A stretch of 47,673 nucleotides of DNA from Bacteroidota bacterium (GCA_027619415.1 JAQCFO010000013.1:1-47673), one strand, 5' to 3'; positions 1 to 11,937 are shown, numbered from the stretch's first letter. A program made the numbers and translations. Notes: generated by a model from the letters alone, not told the origin.

Positions 1-2
1 CT

Positions 3-1004
3 TTTTTGATTTTATCCTTTGCATATTTATATAGTTATTACAATACTTTTTACAAGGAGAACACAAGTTTCTCTGAAGAAAAAATTTTTATTTATATTCA
101 AACTGGGTCTGGTATTATTAATTTAAAAAAACAAATCAGTCCATTTCTTACAGACACAACAACTTTTTTTAATGCTGCTAAAAAGAAAGAATATTTTTAT
201 AATATTAAAGCAGGTAGATATGAAATTAAAAGAGGTTTTTCTAATAAAGACATAATAACGTCTCTTAGGTCAAAAAATATTCCAGTTAAGGTTACGTTTA
301 ATAACATTGAAAGGATACAAGATTTAGGGTCTAAAATATCAGGTTTAATTGAAGCTGATAGTTTGTCTCTATTGAATTCATTTTTTGAAAAGAGTTTTTT
401 AAATGATAACAGTTTAACTGAAGAATCTGTTTTTGCAATATTTCTTCCAAATACATACGAGTTTTATTGGAATACAAGTGCTGACCAATTTAGAGACAAG
501 ATGCTAAAATATTATGATACATATTGGAACTCATCAAGAATTGATAAAGCTAAATTATATGGATTAAATCCATTAGAAGTCTCAGTTTTAGCGTCAATAG
601 TTCAAAGAGAAACACCGAAAGTAGATGAAAGACCAACAATCTCAGGCGTTTATTACAATAGGTTAAAAAAAAGAATGAAATTACAAGCCGATCCTACAGT
701 CATTTATACTATAAAACTAAAGAAAGGATTTGACTCTAAAATTAGAAGAGTATTGTACAGAGATTTAAAAATAAAATCCCCTTTTAATACTTATTTAAAT
801 AAAGGTTTACCTCCGGGGCCGATTTATATGCCTGACTTATCTTCAATTGAATCGGTATTGAATCTGGAAAGTCATAATTATCTATTTTTTGTTGCAGATG
901 TTAAAAGACCTGGTTACCATATGTTCGCTAAAACTCTTTCTGAGCATAATATAAATAAAAGACAGTATACTTCATGGTTAAGAAAAAACAAAATAAAGAG
1001 ATAA
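3..1004 (+). CDS. mltG: Endolytic murein transglycosylase MltG (5' end missing)
   Basis: MltG cleaves nascent peptidoglycan strands at the inner membrane and so helps set glycan chain length. The reading frame is open to the window edge, and the first visible codons encode a hydrophobic stretch that would be the tail of the N-terminal membrane anchor. The start codon therefore lies upstream, and the TTG at 6 is not the real start. The YceG/MltG catalytic region is clear: the IVQRET motif, with the glutamate about 202 residues from position 6 matching the catalytic Glu of E. coli MltG, followed by YNRL and LQADPTVIY. The C-terminal PPGPI and HNYLFFVAD motifs are also typical. About 332 residues are present, close to the family norm, so only a short piece should be missing. 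Confidence 0.93.
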   Translation, partial: FLILSFAYLYSYYNTFYKENTSFSEEKIFIYIQTGSGIINLKKQISPFLTDTTTFFNAAKKKEYFYNIKAGRYEIKRGFSNKDIITSLRSKNIPVKVTFNNIERIQDLGSKISGLIEADSLSLLNSFFEKSFLNDNSLTEESVFAIFLPNTYEFYWNTSADQFRDKMLKYYDTYWNSSRIDKAKLYGLNPLEVSVLASIVQRETPKVDERPTISGVYYNRLKKRMKLQADPTVIYTIKLKKGFDSKIRRVLYRDLKIKSPFNTYLNKGLPPGPIYMPDLSSIESVLNLESHNYLFFVADVKRPGYHMFAKTLSEHNINKRQYTSWLRKNKIKR

Positions 1005-1036
1005 GTATCTGTTTTACATATATTTAAAAATTTATG

Positions 1037-1044
1037 TATGTTTG
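1037..1044 (+). promoter_or_regulatory. Candidate Bacteroidetes -7 promoter element
   Basis: TATGTTTG matches the Bacteroidetes -7 consensus TAnnTTTG. It lies 27 bases before the GTG start of the next gene, which would give a leader of about 20 bases. No clear -33 TTG is present at the expected distance, so this rests on the -7 motif alone. Confidence 0.4.
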
Positions 1045-1071
1045 TGCATTATTTTATAAATTAATTTAATC

Positions 1072-1698
1072 GTGAAAAATTATAGGTTTTATAAAATCCT
1101 TTCCATTGTAGTTTTATTTTTAAATAGTTCTTTCATTAACCCTTTATTCAAAACAAAAGAAAATAGTTTTAATAAAAATTCAAACTATTCAGTCCTCCCG
1201 TTTGAACAACCGGTTTCTTCAAACCTAATTTATTTAATTGATGACTTTAATGGCTTTAAAGAAAGTCTTGCTTTCAAGGAGTCTGGAGGACGTTATGGTG
1301 TTGTTAATAAATTGGGATATTTAGGTAAATATCAATTTAATTTAAACACTTTGAAAATGTATGAAATTACAGATATTGACAATTTTATTACTAGCCCTTA
1401 TATACAAGAAAAAGTGTTTTTGATAAATGTAAAAAGAAATAAGTGGATATTAAGAAAGGATATCAACTGGTTCGTTGGGAGTGTTATTAACGGAGTTAAA
1501 ATTACTGAATCTGGAATTATTGCTGCAGCTCACTTGTCTGGAGCAGGTAATGTGAAGAAATATTTGAGAAGGAATGGTGAGTGGAATAAAAAAGATGCTT
1601 TTGGAACTTCAATATCTTTTTATATTGATTATTTTTCTAATTATGATTTGTCCTCAGTTAAACCTATAAAAAATCCTAAACTTATTTACTCTGATTGA
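1072..1698 (+). CDS. Secreted lysozyme/lytic-transglycosylase-like protein
   Basis: A 208-residue protein starting at GTG, with a hydrophobic N-terminus (about residues 8-25) that looks like a signal peptide or anchor. Residues about 66-85 carry an ESGG...GYLGKYQF pattern, the signature of SLT/lysozyme-fold murein hydrolases, with Glu70 as the candidate catalytic acid. A later AAHLSGAGNVKKYL segment and an FGTS motif also fit that fold, in which an AAH(L/Q)xGxG-type loop lines the cleft. It follows mltG by 67 bases, which supports a cell-wall role. The substrate and the exact family are inferred; it could be a non-catalytic wall-binding relative. The 3' end overlaps the convergent methyltransferase gene by 13 bases. 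Confidence 0.65.
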   Translation: MKNYRFYKILSIVVLFLNSSFINPLFKTKENSFNKNSNYSVLPFEQPVSSNLIYLIDDFNGFKESLAFKESGGRYGVVNKLGYLGKYQFNLNTLKMYEITDIDNFITSPYIQEKVFLINVKRNKWILRKDINWFVGSVINGVKITESGIIAAAHLSGAGNVKKYLRRNGEWNKKDAFGTSISFYIDYFSNYDLSSVKPIKNPKLIYSD

Positions 1699-2387
1699 AT
1701 TAAAAATATAGAAGGTCTTTTGTTGAAGCTATAATTTTCTTTTTTCCAATTTGTAATTGTATCTGATTTAATAAACTCTGAACTTAGTGTTATATCACAA
1801 GCAATACAAAGCTTAGTTGAAGGTTTTAAATATTTGAGTAAATCATTTAATAAATTATCATTTCTGTATGGTGTTTCCATGAATATTTGTGTTGATGACA
1901 AAGAATTTATTTCTAGTTTTTTAATTTTTTCTTTTCTGCTAACTTTTTCGATTGGCAGATATCCATTAAACTTAAATTCTTGACCATTCATACCTGATGC
2001 CATTAATGCTAAAAATATAGATGATGGTCCAACAAGAGGATTAACTTTTATACCTAAATCATATGCTTCAGAAACTATACTAGATCCTGGATCGGCTATT
2101 CCAGGACAACCAGCATCAGATATTAAACCCATGTCCAAACCTTTTAAACATGGTTTTAAAAAATCTTTTAAATATTCGGTTGAAGTCTTTTTGTTTAGAA
2201 TACTTACAATTAATTCTGATTGATTTTTTTTTGGACAGACTTTTTTAATAAAAGCTCTTCCAGGCTTCTCATTTTCAAATATATAATGTTGAATTCTTTC
2301 TATTATTTCTTTTTGATAGTTTGGTAAGTTATGCGTAGATGTAATGCCTAATAAGTTTGGGATTAAGTACAATCTACCTTTTGACAT
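1686..2387 (-). CDS. RsmI-family (tetrapyrrole-methylase fold) SAM-dependent methyltransferase
   Basis: A 233-residue protein with the SAM-binding core of the TP-methylase superfamily: the motif SDAGCPGIADPG at about residues 90-101 and GPSSIFLALMASG about 30 residues later. RsmI uses these to 2'-O-methylate C1402 of 16S rRNA. The N-terminus (GRLYLIPNLLG, then an ENEKPGRAFIKKV segment) differs from canonical RsmI. It resembles a second RsmI-like paralogue common in Bacteroidetes, so the target RNA or substrate is uncertain and no symbol is given. It lies 36 bases downstream of dnaA on the same strand and may be read through from it. Confidence 0.82.
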   Translation of the reverse strand: MSKGRLYLIPNLLGITSTHNLPNYQKEIIERIQHYIFENEKPGRAFIKKVCPKKNQSELIVSILNKKTSTEYLKDFLKPCLKGLDMGLISDAGCPGIADPGSSIVSEAYDLGIKVNPLVGPSSIFLALMASGMNGQEFKFNGYLPIEKVSRKEKIKKLEINSLSSTQIFMETPYRNDNLLNDLLKYLKPSTKLCIACDITLSSEFIKSDTITNWKKENYSFNKRPSIFLIQSE

Positions 2388-2423
2388 TATTTAAATTTAA
2401 AAACAATATGATTTTAGTTTTAT

Positions 2424-3848
2424 CTAAACAGTGAATTTTTTAGAAAGATCTTCTACATATTTTCTGAACTGTTTATCAGTAAATGACAGATTATCTACAG
2501 TTTTACATGCGTGAAGAACTGTAGCGTGATCTCTATGACCTATTTGTGAACCAATACTAGCTAAGGATGCTTTTGTGAATTTCTTTGCAAAAAACATAGC
2601 TAACTGTCTAGCTTGAACAATGTGACGTTTTCTTGTTTTTGATTGAAGAGTTGAAACATCCATTTGAAAGTATTCGGAAACAATTTTTTGAATGTAATCA
2701 ATAGAAACTTCTCTCTTAGTGTTTTTTACAAATTTATCAACTATACTTTTTGCTAAATCAACTGTTATTTCTTTTTTGTTAAATGATGATTGCGCAATTA
2801 ATGAAATAATCGCTCCTTCAAGTTCTCTAACATTAACTTTAATATGTTTAGCAACATAATCAATGACATCATCTGATATTTCTACACCATCTCTAAATAG
2901 TTTATTTTTTAAAATTGATACACGAGTTTCATAATCAGGTCTTTGAAGCTCAGCAGATAACCCCCACTTAAATCTAGAAAGAAGTCTTTGCTCTATATCT
3001 TGCATGTCAACAGGCGCTTTGTCAGACGTTAAAATAACCTGTTTGCCATTTTGATGTAAATGATTAAAAATATGAAAGAAAACATCTTGTGTTCCAGTTT
3101 TTCCAGAAAAAAATTGAACATCGTCAATAATTAATACATCAATTATTTGATAAAAATGAATAAAATCATTTCTGTTATTTCTCTTTACAGATTCAACATA
3201 TTGTTGAGTGAATTTTTCAGCTGAAATATACAACACAGTTTTTTCAGGAAATTTTTCTTTAACATTAACTCCAATGGCATGAGCAAGGTGGGTTTTTCCT
3301 AATCCAACACCTCCAAATATAAGTAGAGGGTTAAAAGAAGTTCCTCCAGGTTTATTAGAAACAGCTAAACCAGCTGATCTAGCCAATCTGTTGGCATCCC
3401 CTTCAAGAAAATTTTCAAATGTATAGTTTGGATTTAATTGTGAATCAACTTTTAAATTTTTTATACCAGGGATAATAAATGGATTCTTTAATTCAGTTTG
3501 TAAGTTGCTGAAATTGACATCAACTTTTTGAGATGCTATATTAGCTTTGTATTGACTTGGTATTGTTTCTGTAAATGGTTTTAAATTTCCATATGTATTT
3601 TCCATTTTAATAACATAGACTAGTCTTGCATTTTCACCAAGCTCTTTAGTTAAAGCTAATTTGAGTAGTTTTACATAATGTTCCTCGAGCCACTCATAAA
3701 AAAATTTACTAGGAACTTGAACACTTAGAATATTATTTTCTAACTTAATTGGTTTGATCGGTTCAAACCAAGTTTTATAAGCTTGAATCTGTATATTGTC
3801 CTTTATGAATTTTAGACAATTCTCCCATACAGATTTTGTATTAATCAT
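2424..3848 (-). CDS. dnaA: Chromosomal replication initiator protein DnaA
   Basis: DnaA binds DnaA boxes at oriC as an ATP-bound oligomer and opens the duplex. The 474-residue protein has all four domains: an N-terminal DnaB/self-interaction domain (about 1-85), a variable linker, the AAA+ core with Walker A GGVGLGKT (about 180-187) and Walker B VLIIDDVQF, and a C-terminal helix-turn-helix with the DnaA signature GHRDHATVLHACK (about 431-443). The length is normal. It starts at ATG and is transcribed divergently from the thioesterase gene across a 179-base spacer. That spacer has no cluster of TTATCCACA-type boxes, so the origin is probably elsewhere. Confidence 0.98.
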   Translation of the reverse strand: MINTKSVWENCLKFIKDNIQIQAYKTWFEPIKPIKLENNILSVQVPSKFFYEWLEEHYVKLLKLALTKELGENARLVYVIKMENTYGNLKPFTETIPSQYKANIASQKVDVNFSNLQTELKNPFIIPGIKNLKVDSQLNPNYTFENFLEGDANRLARSAGLAVSNKPGGTSFNPLLIFGGVGLGKTHLAHAIGVNVKEKFPEKTVLYISAEKFTQQYVESVKRNNRNDFIHFYQIIDVLIIDDVQFFSGKTGTQDVFFHIFNHLHQNGKQVILTSDKAPVDMQDIEQRLLSRFKWGLSAELQRPDYETRVSILKNKLFRDGVEISDDVIDYVAKHIKVNVRELEGAIISLIAQSSFNKKEITVDLAKSIVDKFVKNTKREVSIDYIQKIVSEYFQMDVSTLQSKTRKRHIVQARQLAMFFAKKFTKASLASIGSQIGHRDHATVLHACKTVDNLSFTDKQFRKYVEDLSKKFTV

Positions 3849-3907
3849 TTATTTAAAGGTATTGTTGGTTGTTAAGAAGTTAATAATAATGTAAAAAAAT
3901 TATTAAT

Positions 3908-3915
3908 CAAATCTA
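3908..3915 (-). promoter_or_regulatory. Candidate dnaA promoter -7 element
   Basis: On the reverse strand this reads TAGATTTG, an exact match to the Bacteroidetes TAnnTTTG -7 motif, 59 bases upstream of the dnaA start. A good -33 TTG is not seen at the usual spacing. Confidence 0.4.
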
Positions 3916-4027
3916 TTTCACAAATATGTGTAAATTTTTATTAAAAAAAAATCATTTTGCTATTGAATTTTAATTTTTTTTTGTCCATATTATGAGTATT
4001 ATTTTTAATTACTAAAAAACACACATT

Positions 4028-4426
4028 GTGGAAGATGAAATAGAAATTTTGGTTAGATACAGTGAAACTGATCAAATGTCATTTGTTTATCATGGAAATT
4101 ATGTAAAATATTTTGAAATTGGCAGAATAACATGGCTTAAAAAATTAGGTATTTCATATAAAAAAATGGAAGAAGAAGGTATTTTACTTCCAGTAATTGA
4201 ATTGTCAATAAACTTTAAACAACCAGCTTTATTTGATGACAAGTTGATTTTAAAAACTAAACTTAAAAGAACACCTTCTTATATGATTGAATTTGATTTT
4301 GAGATTAAAAGAGACGGTCAAGTAATAACATTAGGTTATGTCAAGTTAGTTTTTTTGAATTCTAAAACTAACAAGCCTATGAGATGCCCTGAGAATATCC
4401 TTAAAGCGATTGGGAAGGTTTCATGA
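4028..4426 (+). CDS. YbgC/FadM-type acyl-CoA thioesterase (hotdog fold)
   Basis: A 132-residue single-domain 4HBT thioesterase that would hydrolyse acyl-CoA or 4-hydroxybenzoyl-CoA-like substrates. The signature RYSETDQMSFVYHGNYVKYFE (residues 9-29) contains the conserved active-site Asp of the YbgC family followed by the YHGNY loop. Translation starts at GTG (4028); no upstream in-frame alternative keeps the conserved N-terminus. The physiological substrate cannot be read from sequence. The 3' end overlaps the end of the convergent ribD by 26 bases. Confidence 0.88.
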   Translation: MEDEIEILVRYSETDQMSFVYHGNYVKYFEIGRITWLKKLGISYKKMEEEGILLPVIELSINFKQPALFDDKLILKTKLKRTPSYMIEFDFEIKRDGQVITLGYVKLVFLNSKTNKPMRCPENILKAIGKVS

Positions 4427-5423
4427 AAATAATTGTGTCGGAATCTACATTTTCTTTAAAAATAATTTCCCCATTAATTTTAGGTGCTTTAGTTCCTTCC
4501 TTAATGATAACAGTACTTTTGAAAATTCTAGCTTCATCCCAGTTGTCATTATTGATAAAATCATCTAAAGTTTTTTTCCCACCCTCGACTATAACCGATT
4601 GTATTTTTTTTTGATATAAAAAATCACAAATTTCATTTGATATTATTTTTGAAAAATCTATTTCCTTTTTACTTATTACCAATGTATTAGCTTCAGTATT
4701 AAAAACTTTATAATTTTTATTCAAACTATTTTCTTTATCTATTATTATTCTAGTTGGGTTAACCCCTTTGTAGTCCCTTACATTTAAAATGGGATTATCT
4801 TTAATTACAGTATTATAACCTATTAAAATGCCATGTTCTTCTGACCTCCATTTGTGAACTATCTGTCTACTTTTGGCATTGCTAATCCAAAATGGTTTTG
4901 ATTTTAATTTGTTTTTTGGCGAAATAAATCCATCTTTTGATTGCGCCCATTTTAAAATAATATAAGGTCTTTTATTTTTGTTAAAGTGAAGAAAGTTTTT
5001 ATGTAACTCTTTGCACTCATTTTCTAAAACACCTACAATAACATCTATCTTATTGTTTTTTAAAAAACTAACTCCTTTTCCATTTACTTTTTCACTTTTG
5101 TCTAAAGTTCCTATGATAACTTTTGGTATTTGGAAACTGTTTATGGTATTACAACATGGTGGTGTTTTCCCAAAATGCGAACAAGGTTCTAGAGTTACAT
5201 ATAGCGTAGAGTTTTTTAATAAACTTTTATTTTTTACATTATTTATAGCATTTACTTCAGCATGATTTCCTCCATGTTTACTAGAGAATGCTTCAGAAAT
5301 TATAACACCGTTATGAACTATTATACATCCTACAAAAGGATTTGGATAAGTTATTCCTTTCCCTTTTTTTGCAACTTCGATGCATCGTGACATATAATGT
5401 TCATGATAGGAATAATTATTCAT
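4401..5423 (-). CDS. ribD: Bifunctional riboflavin biosynthesis deaminase/reductase RibD
   Basis: RibD deaminates the pyrimidine ring of the GTP cyclohydrolase II product and then reduces the ribosyl side chain in riboflavin synthesis. The N-terminal cytidine-deaminase-like domain (about 1-145) has the zinc site: His54 and Glu56 in HAE, then Cys81 and Cys90 in the PCSHFGKTPPC motif. The C-terminal NADPH-dependent reductase domain (about 150-335) begins with RPYIILKWAQSKDG and includes the IIVDKENSL-like region. The length of 340 is typical. No other riboflavin gene is adjacent. Confidence 0.96.
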   Translation of the reverse strand: MNNYSYHEHYMSRCIEVAKKGKGITYPNPFVGCIIVHNGVIISEAFSSKHGGNHAEVNAINNVKNKSLLKNSTLYVTLEPCSHFGKTPPCCNTINSFQIPKVIIGTLDKSEKVNGKGVSFLKNNKIDVIVGVLENECKELHKNFLHFNKNKRPYIILKWAQSKDGFISPKNKLKSKPFWISNAKSRQIVHKWRSEEHGILIGYNTVIKDNPILNVRDYKGVNPTRIIIDKENSLNKNYKVFNTEANTLVISKKEIDFSKIISNEICDFLYQKKIQSVIVEGGKKTLDDFINNDNWDEARIFKSTVIIKEGTKAPKINGEIIFKENVDSDTIIFMKPSQSL

Positions 5424-5474
5424 AATTGATAAGTAAGATTTTCTTTAATATATATATGACGTATCTTCACAATA

Positions 5475-5482
5475 CAAAATTA
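5475..5482 (-). promoter_or_regulatory. Possible ribD promoter -7 element
   Basis: The reverse strand reads TAATTTTG, matching TAnnTTTG, 51 bases before the ribD start in the ribD/GNAT divergent spacer. No supporting -33 element was found. Confidence 0.3.
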
Positions 5483-5491
5483 ATCTAAAAA

Positions 5492-5986
5492 ATGGAAGGT
5501 AAGCTAGAGTGGGTTATAAGAGAGATTGATGAATTTGATAATAAAGAATTAAAAACTGTTTTAAGCTCTGTAATGATTGAGTTTGGGGTGCCTAAAAAAG
5601 GAACGGCATTAAGTGACCCTGAATTGAAGGAAATGAGTAAAGCTTACAAGGATTACAGAAGTACTTATTTTGTAATAGAAAATGATAATAAAATTTTTGG
5701 AGGTGCAGGAATTTCTCAATTAAAAAATTCAAAAGAAAATATTTGTGAACTTCAGAAAATGTATTTTTTAAAAGATGCAAGAGGGATTGGATTAGGAAAA
5801 AAAATGATAAAAAAATGCATTAGTAAAGCTGTAAAATACAAATATGATATGTGTTATATTGAGACAATGAATAACATGAAATCAGCTCAAATGTTATATT
5901 TATCGCAAGGTTTCAAATATCTAGATAAACCTTTAGGAAATACTGGACACACTTCTTGTCCTGTATGGATGTTAAAAAAAATATAA
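5492..5986 (+). CDS. GNAT-family N-acetyltransferase
   Basis: A 164-residue GNAT-fold acetyltransferase. The acetyl-CoA pyrophosphate-binding motif A is seen as RGIGLGKKM (from Arg97), preceded by the beta-4 strand ELQKMYF, with a typical C-terminal YLSQGFKYLD strand-turn. The family transfers an acetyl group to an amine, but the substrate is not predictable here. The stop codon overlaps the prmC start as TAATG, so the two are probably translationally coupled. Neighbouring prmC modifies release factors, but I see nothing to show that this protein shares that role. Confidence 0.88.
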   Translation: MEGKLEWVIREIDEFDNKELKTVLSSVMIEFGVPKKGTALSDPELKEMSKAYKDYRSTYFVIENDNKIFGGAGISQLKNSKENICELQKMYFLKDARGIGLGKKMIKKCISKAVKYKYDMCYIETMNNMKSAQMLYLSQGFKYLDKPLGNTGHTSCPVWMLKKI

Positions 5987-6822
5987 TGACATTAATTGAA
6001 TATCGTAATCAATTTTTTCAAACATTAGATTCTAAAATTGATAAAAAAGAATTAGAAGAATTTTTTTTCTGGTTGATTGAACATTACTGTGGTGTTAATA
6101 GGTTGAAATATATTTTAGATCAAAATTATTTAGTATGTGATTCTCAAAAATCAAATTTATTAATGGCTATTCAGCTTTTAGAGAAAAATATGCCTATTCA
6201 ATACGTTGTTGGGGAGTCAGAATTTATGAACTTAAAGTTTTATGTAAATAATAAAGTTCTTATTCCTAGACCAGAAACTGAAGAATTGGTTTCATGGGTT
6301 TTAATTGATAAGCCTATTAATAAAAAAATACTAGATATTGGAACTGGAAGTGGGTGTATTGCAATTTCATTAGCTAAATTTTTAAAATCATCAAAGGTTA
6401 CTGCATGGGACATCGATCAAGATATTATTGATTTGGCTAAAAAAAATTCATCATTAAATAAAGTGAAAGTTTTATTTGAAATTCAAGATGTAAACTCAAT
6501 TAAAACGAATAAAAAATTTGATATAATTGTATCTAACCCACCTTATATTTGTAATAGTGAAAAGCATAGTATGAAAAACAATGTTTTACTTTTTGAACCT
6601 CACAAAGCACTATTTGTTGAAGATAAGGACCCTTTGTTTTTTTACTCTAAGATAATTGATTTTGCTAAGAGTAATCTAAATGCTAATGGTAGTGTGTTTT
6701 TTGAAATTAATGAAAATCAAAATCAAAGTGTTTCAAAGCTTTTGATTAAAGCAGGTTTTTACGATATTGAATTAAAAAAAGATTTTAGATCGAAAAATAG
6801 AATAATAAAAGCTAGTTTATAA
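5986..6822 (+). CDS. prmC: Peptide chain release factor N5-glutamine methyltransferase PrmC
   Basis: PrmC methylates the glutamine of the GGQ motif in release factors RF1 and RF2, which boosts peptide release. The 278-residue protein has the N-terminal helical domain, the IPRPETEELV motif (about 93-102), the SAM-binding LDIGTGSGCIA (about 116-126) and the catalytic NPPY at 184-187. I chose ATG at 5986, which overlaps the previous stop by one base. An upstream in-frame TTG at 5956 would add ten residues that lie wholly inside the GNAT gene and do not look conserved. One of its substrates, prfB, is also in this window at 46.5-47.6 kb. Confidence 0.95.
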   Translation: MTLIEYRNQFFQTLDSKIDKKELEEFFFWLIEHYCGVNRLKYILDQNYLVCDSQKSNLLMAIQLLEKNMPIQYVVGESEFMNLKFYVNNKVLIPRPETEELVSWVLIDKPINKKILDIGTGSGCIAISLAKFLKSSKVTAWDIDQDIIDLAKKNSSLNKVKVLFEIQDVNSIKTNKKFDIIVSNPPYICNSEKHSMKNNVLLFEPHKALFVEDKDPLFFYSKIIDFAKSNLNANGSVFFEINENQNQSVSKLLIKAGFYDIELKKDFRSKNRIIKASL

Positions 6823-9729
<2,907 letters not shown>

Positions 9730-9730
<1 letters not shown>

Positions 9731-10503
9731 TAATTTTTTATTATTCTATTATCTTTATTGCTGACAATAGTGTCTATTTTAACAATGTAATTTATAAGAA
9801 CATCTCTTATGTTTGTTTTTAAAGAAAAAAGTTTTAGAGGATCTTTAAAAAACATCATTTTATCACCTCCTTCTTGAAGAAAATTAGAAGTTAAAACATA
9901 ATATGTTTTATTAATGTTGAATTTTTTTTTATTAATTAACACATTATTTACTTTATCTCCTTCAAACTCTAATCTAATTCCAGAAACTGGGTGTGCTTTT
10001 TGTTCGTTGTTTAAATAGTTTATTAATTCTAAAACTTTCTCGCCGCTAAGTTCAACAACAGTTGATGTATTTTCAAAAGGCAGTATGGTAAATATATCAT
10101 ATTGAGTAATTACTCCTTTATTTAAAGTCCCTCTTATTCCACCATAGTTTAATAAACAAAAATCAATATTTTTAGATGTAATGCTTTTAAAAATCGGATT
10201 GGACTCTTCTATTAAAATATCAGCGATCAAATTTCCTAATGACGATTCTAATATTCCATCTCTAACACTTAGAGATTTAATTGAGTATCCTATATTTTTT
10301 TCAAGATCTTTTATTTTATCTCTAAATGGTGAAATAATTAAATTCAGCTCACTATCACTATTTAAACTATCGACAATTCTTATGTTAAGACCTTTACCAT
10401 CTTGAACCGTATAATTTTCTCCAACACAAGAAAATAACATTATTGTTATAACTATAATAAAAAGTCTGAAGTAATTATTATTTAAATATAATTTAGTTTT
10501 CAA
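9730..10503 (-). CDS. 5'-nucleotidase C-terminal domain lipoprotein
   Basis: A 257-residue protein with a lipoprotein signal (lipobox LFSC, Cys26) and the 5'-nucleotidase C-terminal fold. Diagnostic motifs are LGNLIADIL, NYGGIRGTL, GVITQYDIFTILPFEN, the LSGEKVLELIN region, and SNFLQEGGDKM near the end. In UshA-type enzymes this domain binds the nucleotide base and supplies specificity. It lies upstream of and overlaps the catalytic half, so domain order is reversed relative to a single-chain enzyme. This is therefore an operon of separate subunits and not a frameshifted gene. Confidence 0.9.
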
Positions 10504-10540
10504 TGATGAAATATGTAATTTTATATTAGTTTTTAAATAT

Positions 10541-11056
10541 ATGATTTTTAAGTCACTACATCAAAAGCTTCTTAGAAAAAAGGTTAATAAATCCTTAATG
10601 GATCTTAGTGAACAAATTAGAATTAAGCCTAATCCAATAAAGTCTTTAGGATGTATTGTAGATCCAAGTTTCCCAATATCGGTAGATGTGTTTATTGATT
10701 TAGCTAATTCAATTGGTTTAAAAGAAAAAGACTTAAAAATTATAACATTTCAAGAAGATAAAAATACATTTAATGTTTTTTCAAATATGAACATCACACC
10801 AGAATGTGTTTCGTTTTATGGTAATTTAACTGGAAAAGATTCCCTAGAATTCATTTCTAAGGATTATGATTTATTAATTAACTTTTTTAAATCTAGTCCA
10901 TTATTAACACTTTTATCTTCAAAAACAAAAGCTAAATTTAGAGTTGGTTTTGAATCTGCAGAGAATCAACTAAATGACTTGATTTTTTCAAATAAAATAA
11001 AAAAATTTAAAAGTTTCAAAATAGAGTTGATCAAATATTTAAACTTAATTAAATGA
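10541..11056 (+). CDS. DUF6913-like protein
   Basis: A 171-residue cytoplasmic-looking protein of unknown function that resembles the DUF6913 family of Flavobacteriia. It has no signal peptide or membrane segment. A conserved-looking YDLLINFFKSSPLLTLLSSK segment (about 118-137) is followed by a KAKFRVGFE motif, features I associate with that family. The stop overlaps the dapA start as ATGA, so the pair is almost certainly cotranscribed, a neighbour relationship seen often in this group. No catalytic residues can be named. Confidence 0.75.
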   Translation: MIFKSLHQKLLRKKVNKSLMDLSEQIRIKPNPIKSLGCIVDPSFPISVDVFIDLANSIGLKEKDLKIITFQEDKNTFNVFSNMNITPECVSFYGNLTGKDSLEFISKDYDLLINFFKSSPLLTLLSSKTKAKFRVGFESAENQLNDLIFSNKIKKFKSFKIELIKYLNLIK

Positions 11057-11937
11057 AGAATTTATTTCACAAACTTAAAGGGACTGGCGTTGCTATAGCT
11101 ACACCTTTTAAAAAAGACTTGTCAGTTGATTTAGGTTCAATTAATACAATGGTTGAATTTTTAATAAAAAATGGAATTGACTACATTGTAGTTCAAGGAA
11201 CTACAGGAGAATCGTCAACTTTAAATGAAGAAGAAAAAATTCTTTCTAGAAATGCTTTTATTAGAGCTAACAATAACAGAGTTCCTTTATTAATCGGAAT
11301 TGGATCTAATGACACGCGGTCAGTAGTTAATTACATATCTAATGCTGATTTATCTGGATTCTGTGCAGTACTTTCAGTAACACCCTACTATAATAGACCT
11401 TCACAAAGTGGTTTGTATGAGCATTTTTCAGCCATTTCTAAATCTTCTCCATTACCAGTAATGTTATATAACGTACCAACTCGAACAGGGTGTGATATGG
11501 ATCATTCTACTACGATAAAATTAGCTAATACCCATGAAAATATAATTGGGATAAAAGAAGCAAGTGGAAATTTGGATAAAATGTTTAAATTAATTTCTAA
11601 TAGACCTGATAATTTTTTAATAATTTCAGGTGATGATGATACAGCTTATCAAAGTGTTTTAATGGGAGCTGATGGTGTTATTTCAGTAGCTGCAGGCTGT
11701 ATTCCTCAGAATTTTAGAAATATTATAAATCTTGCTATTGAAGGCAATGAAGAGAAGGCTAAAAAAGAGTTTGATAAAATTAATCCATTATTAAATCTTC
11801 TTTTCAAAGAAGGCAACCCAACTGGGTTAAAAGCAGCATTGTCAATTAAAAAATTATGTCAAAATCATCTAAGATTACCTTTAATGTCTTCTTCAAAAGA
11901 GTTGTATTTAGAAATTGAAAAATTTTTAAATAAATAA
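11053..11937 (+). CDS. dapA: 4-hydroxy-tetrahydrodipicolinate synthase
   Basis: DapA condenses pyruvate with aspartate semialdehyde, the first committed step toward lysine and diaminopimelate. The 294-residue TIM barrel shows the TTGES motif of the substrate loop, the proton-relay Tyr139 in MLYNVPTRTG, the Schiff-base Lys168 in IGIKEASG, and the GDDDTAY motif. The length is normal. Start is the ATG overlapping the DUF6913-like stop. Its product feeds peptidoglycan synthesis, consistent with the wall-related genes nearby, though no other dap gene is present in the window. Confidence 0.97.
   Translation: MKNLFHKLKGTGVAIATPFKKDLSVDLGSINTMVEFLIKNGIDYIVVQGTTGESSTLNEEEKILSRNAFIRANNNRVPLLIGIGSNDTRSVVNYISNADLSGFCAVLSVTPYYNRPSQSGLYEHFSAISKSSPLPVMLYNVPTRTGCDMDHSTTIKLANTHENIIGIKEASGNLDKMFKLISNRPDNFLIISGDDDTAYQSVLMGADGVISVAAGCIPQNFRNIINLAIEGNEEKAKKEFDKINPLLNLLFKEGNPTGLKAALSIKKLCQNHLRLPLMSSSKELYLEIEKFLNK

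Noticed and set aside
3849-4027. Possible oriC next to dnaA
   Set aside because: Only one weak 6-of-9 match to a DnaA box was seen, with no cluster of boxes, so there is no support beyond high A+T content.
5956-5985. Upstream TTG start for prmC
   Set aside because: The added ten residues lie inside the GNAT gene and are not conserved-looking; ATG at 5986 with a TAATG overlap is better.
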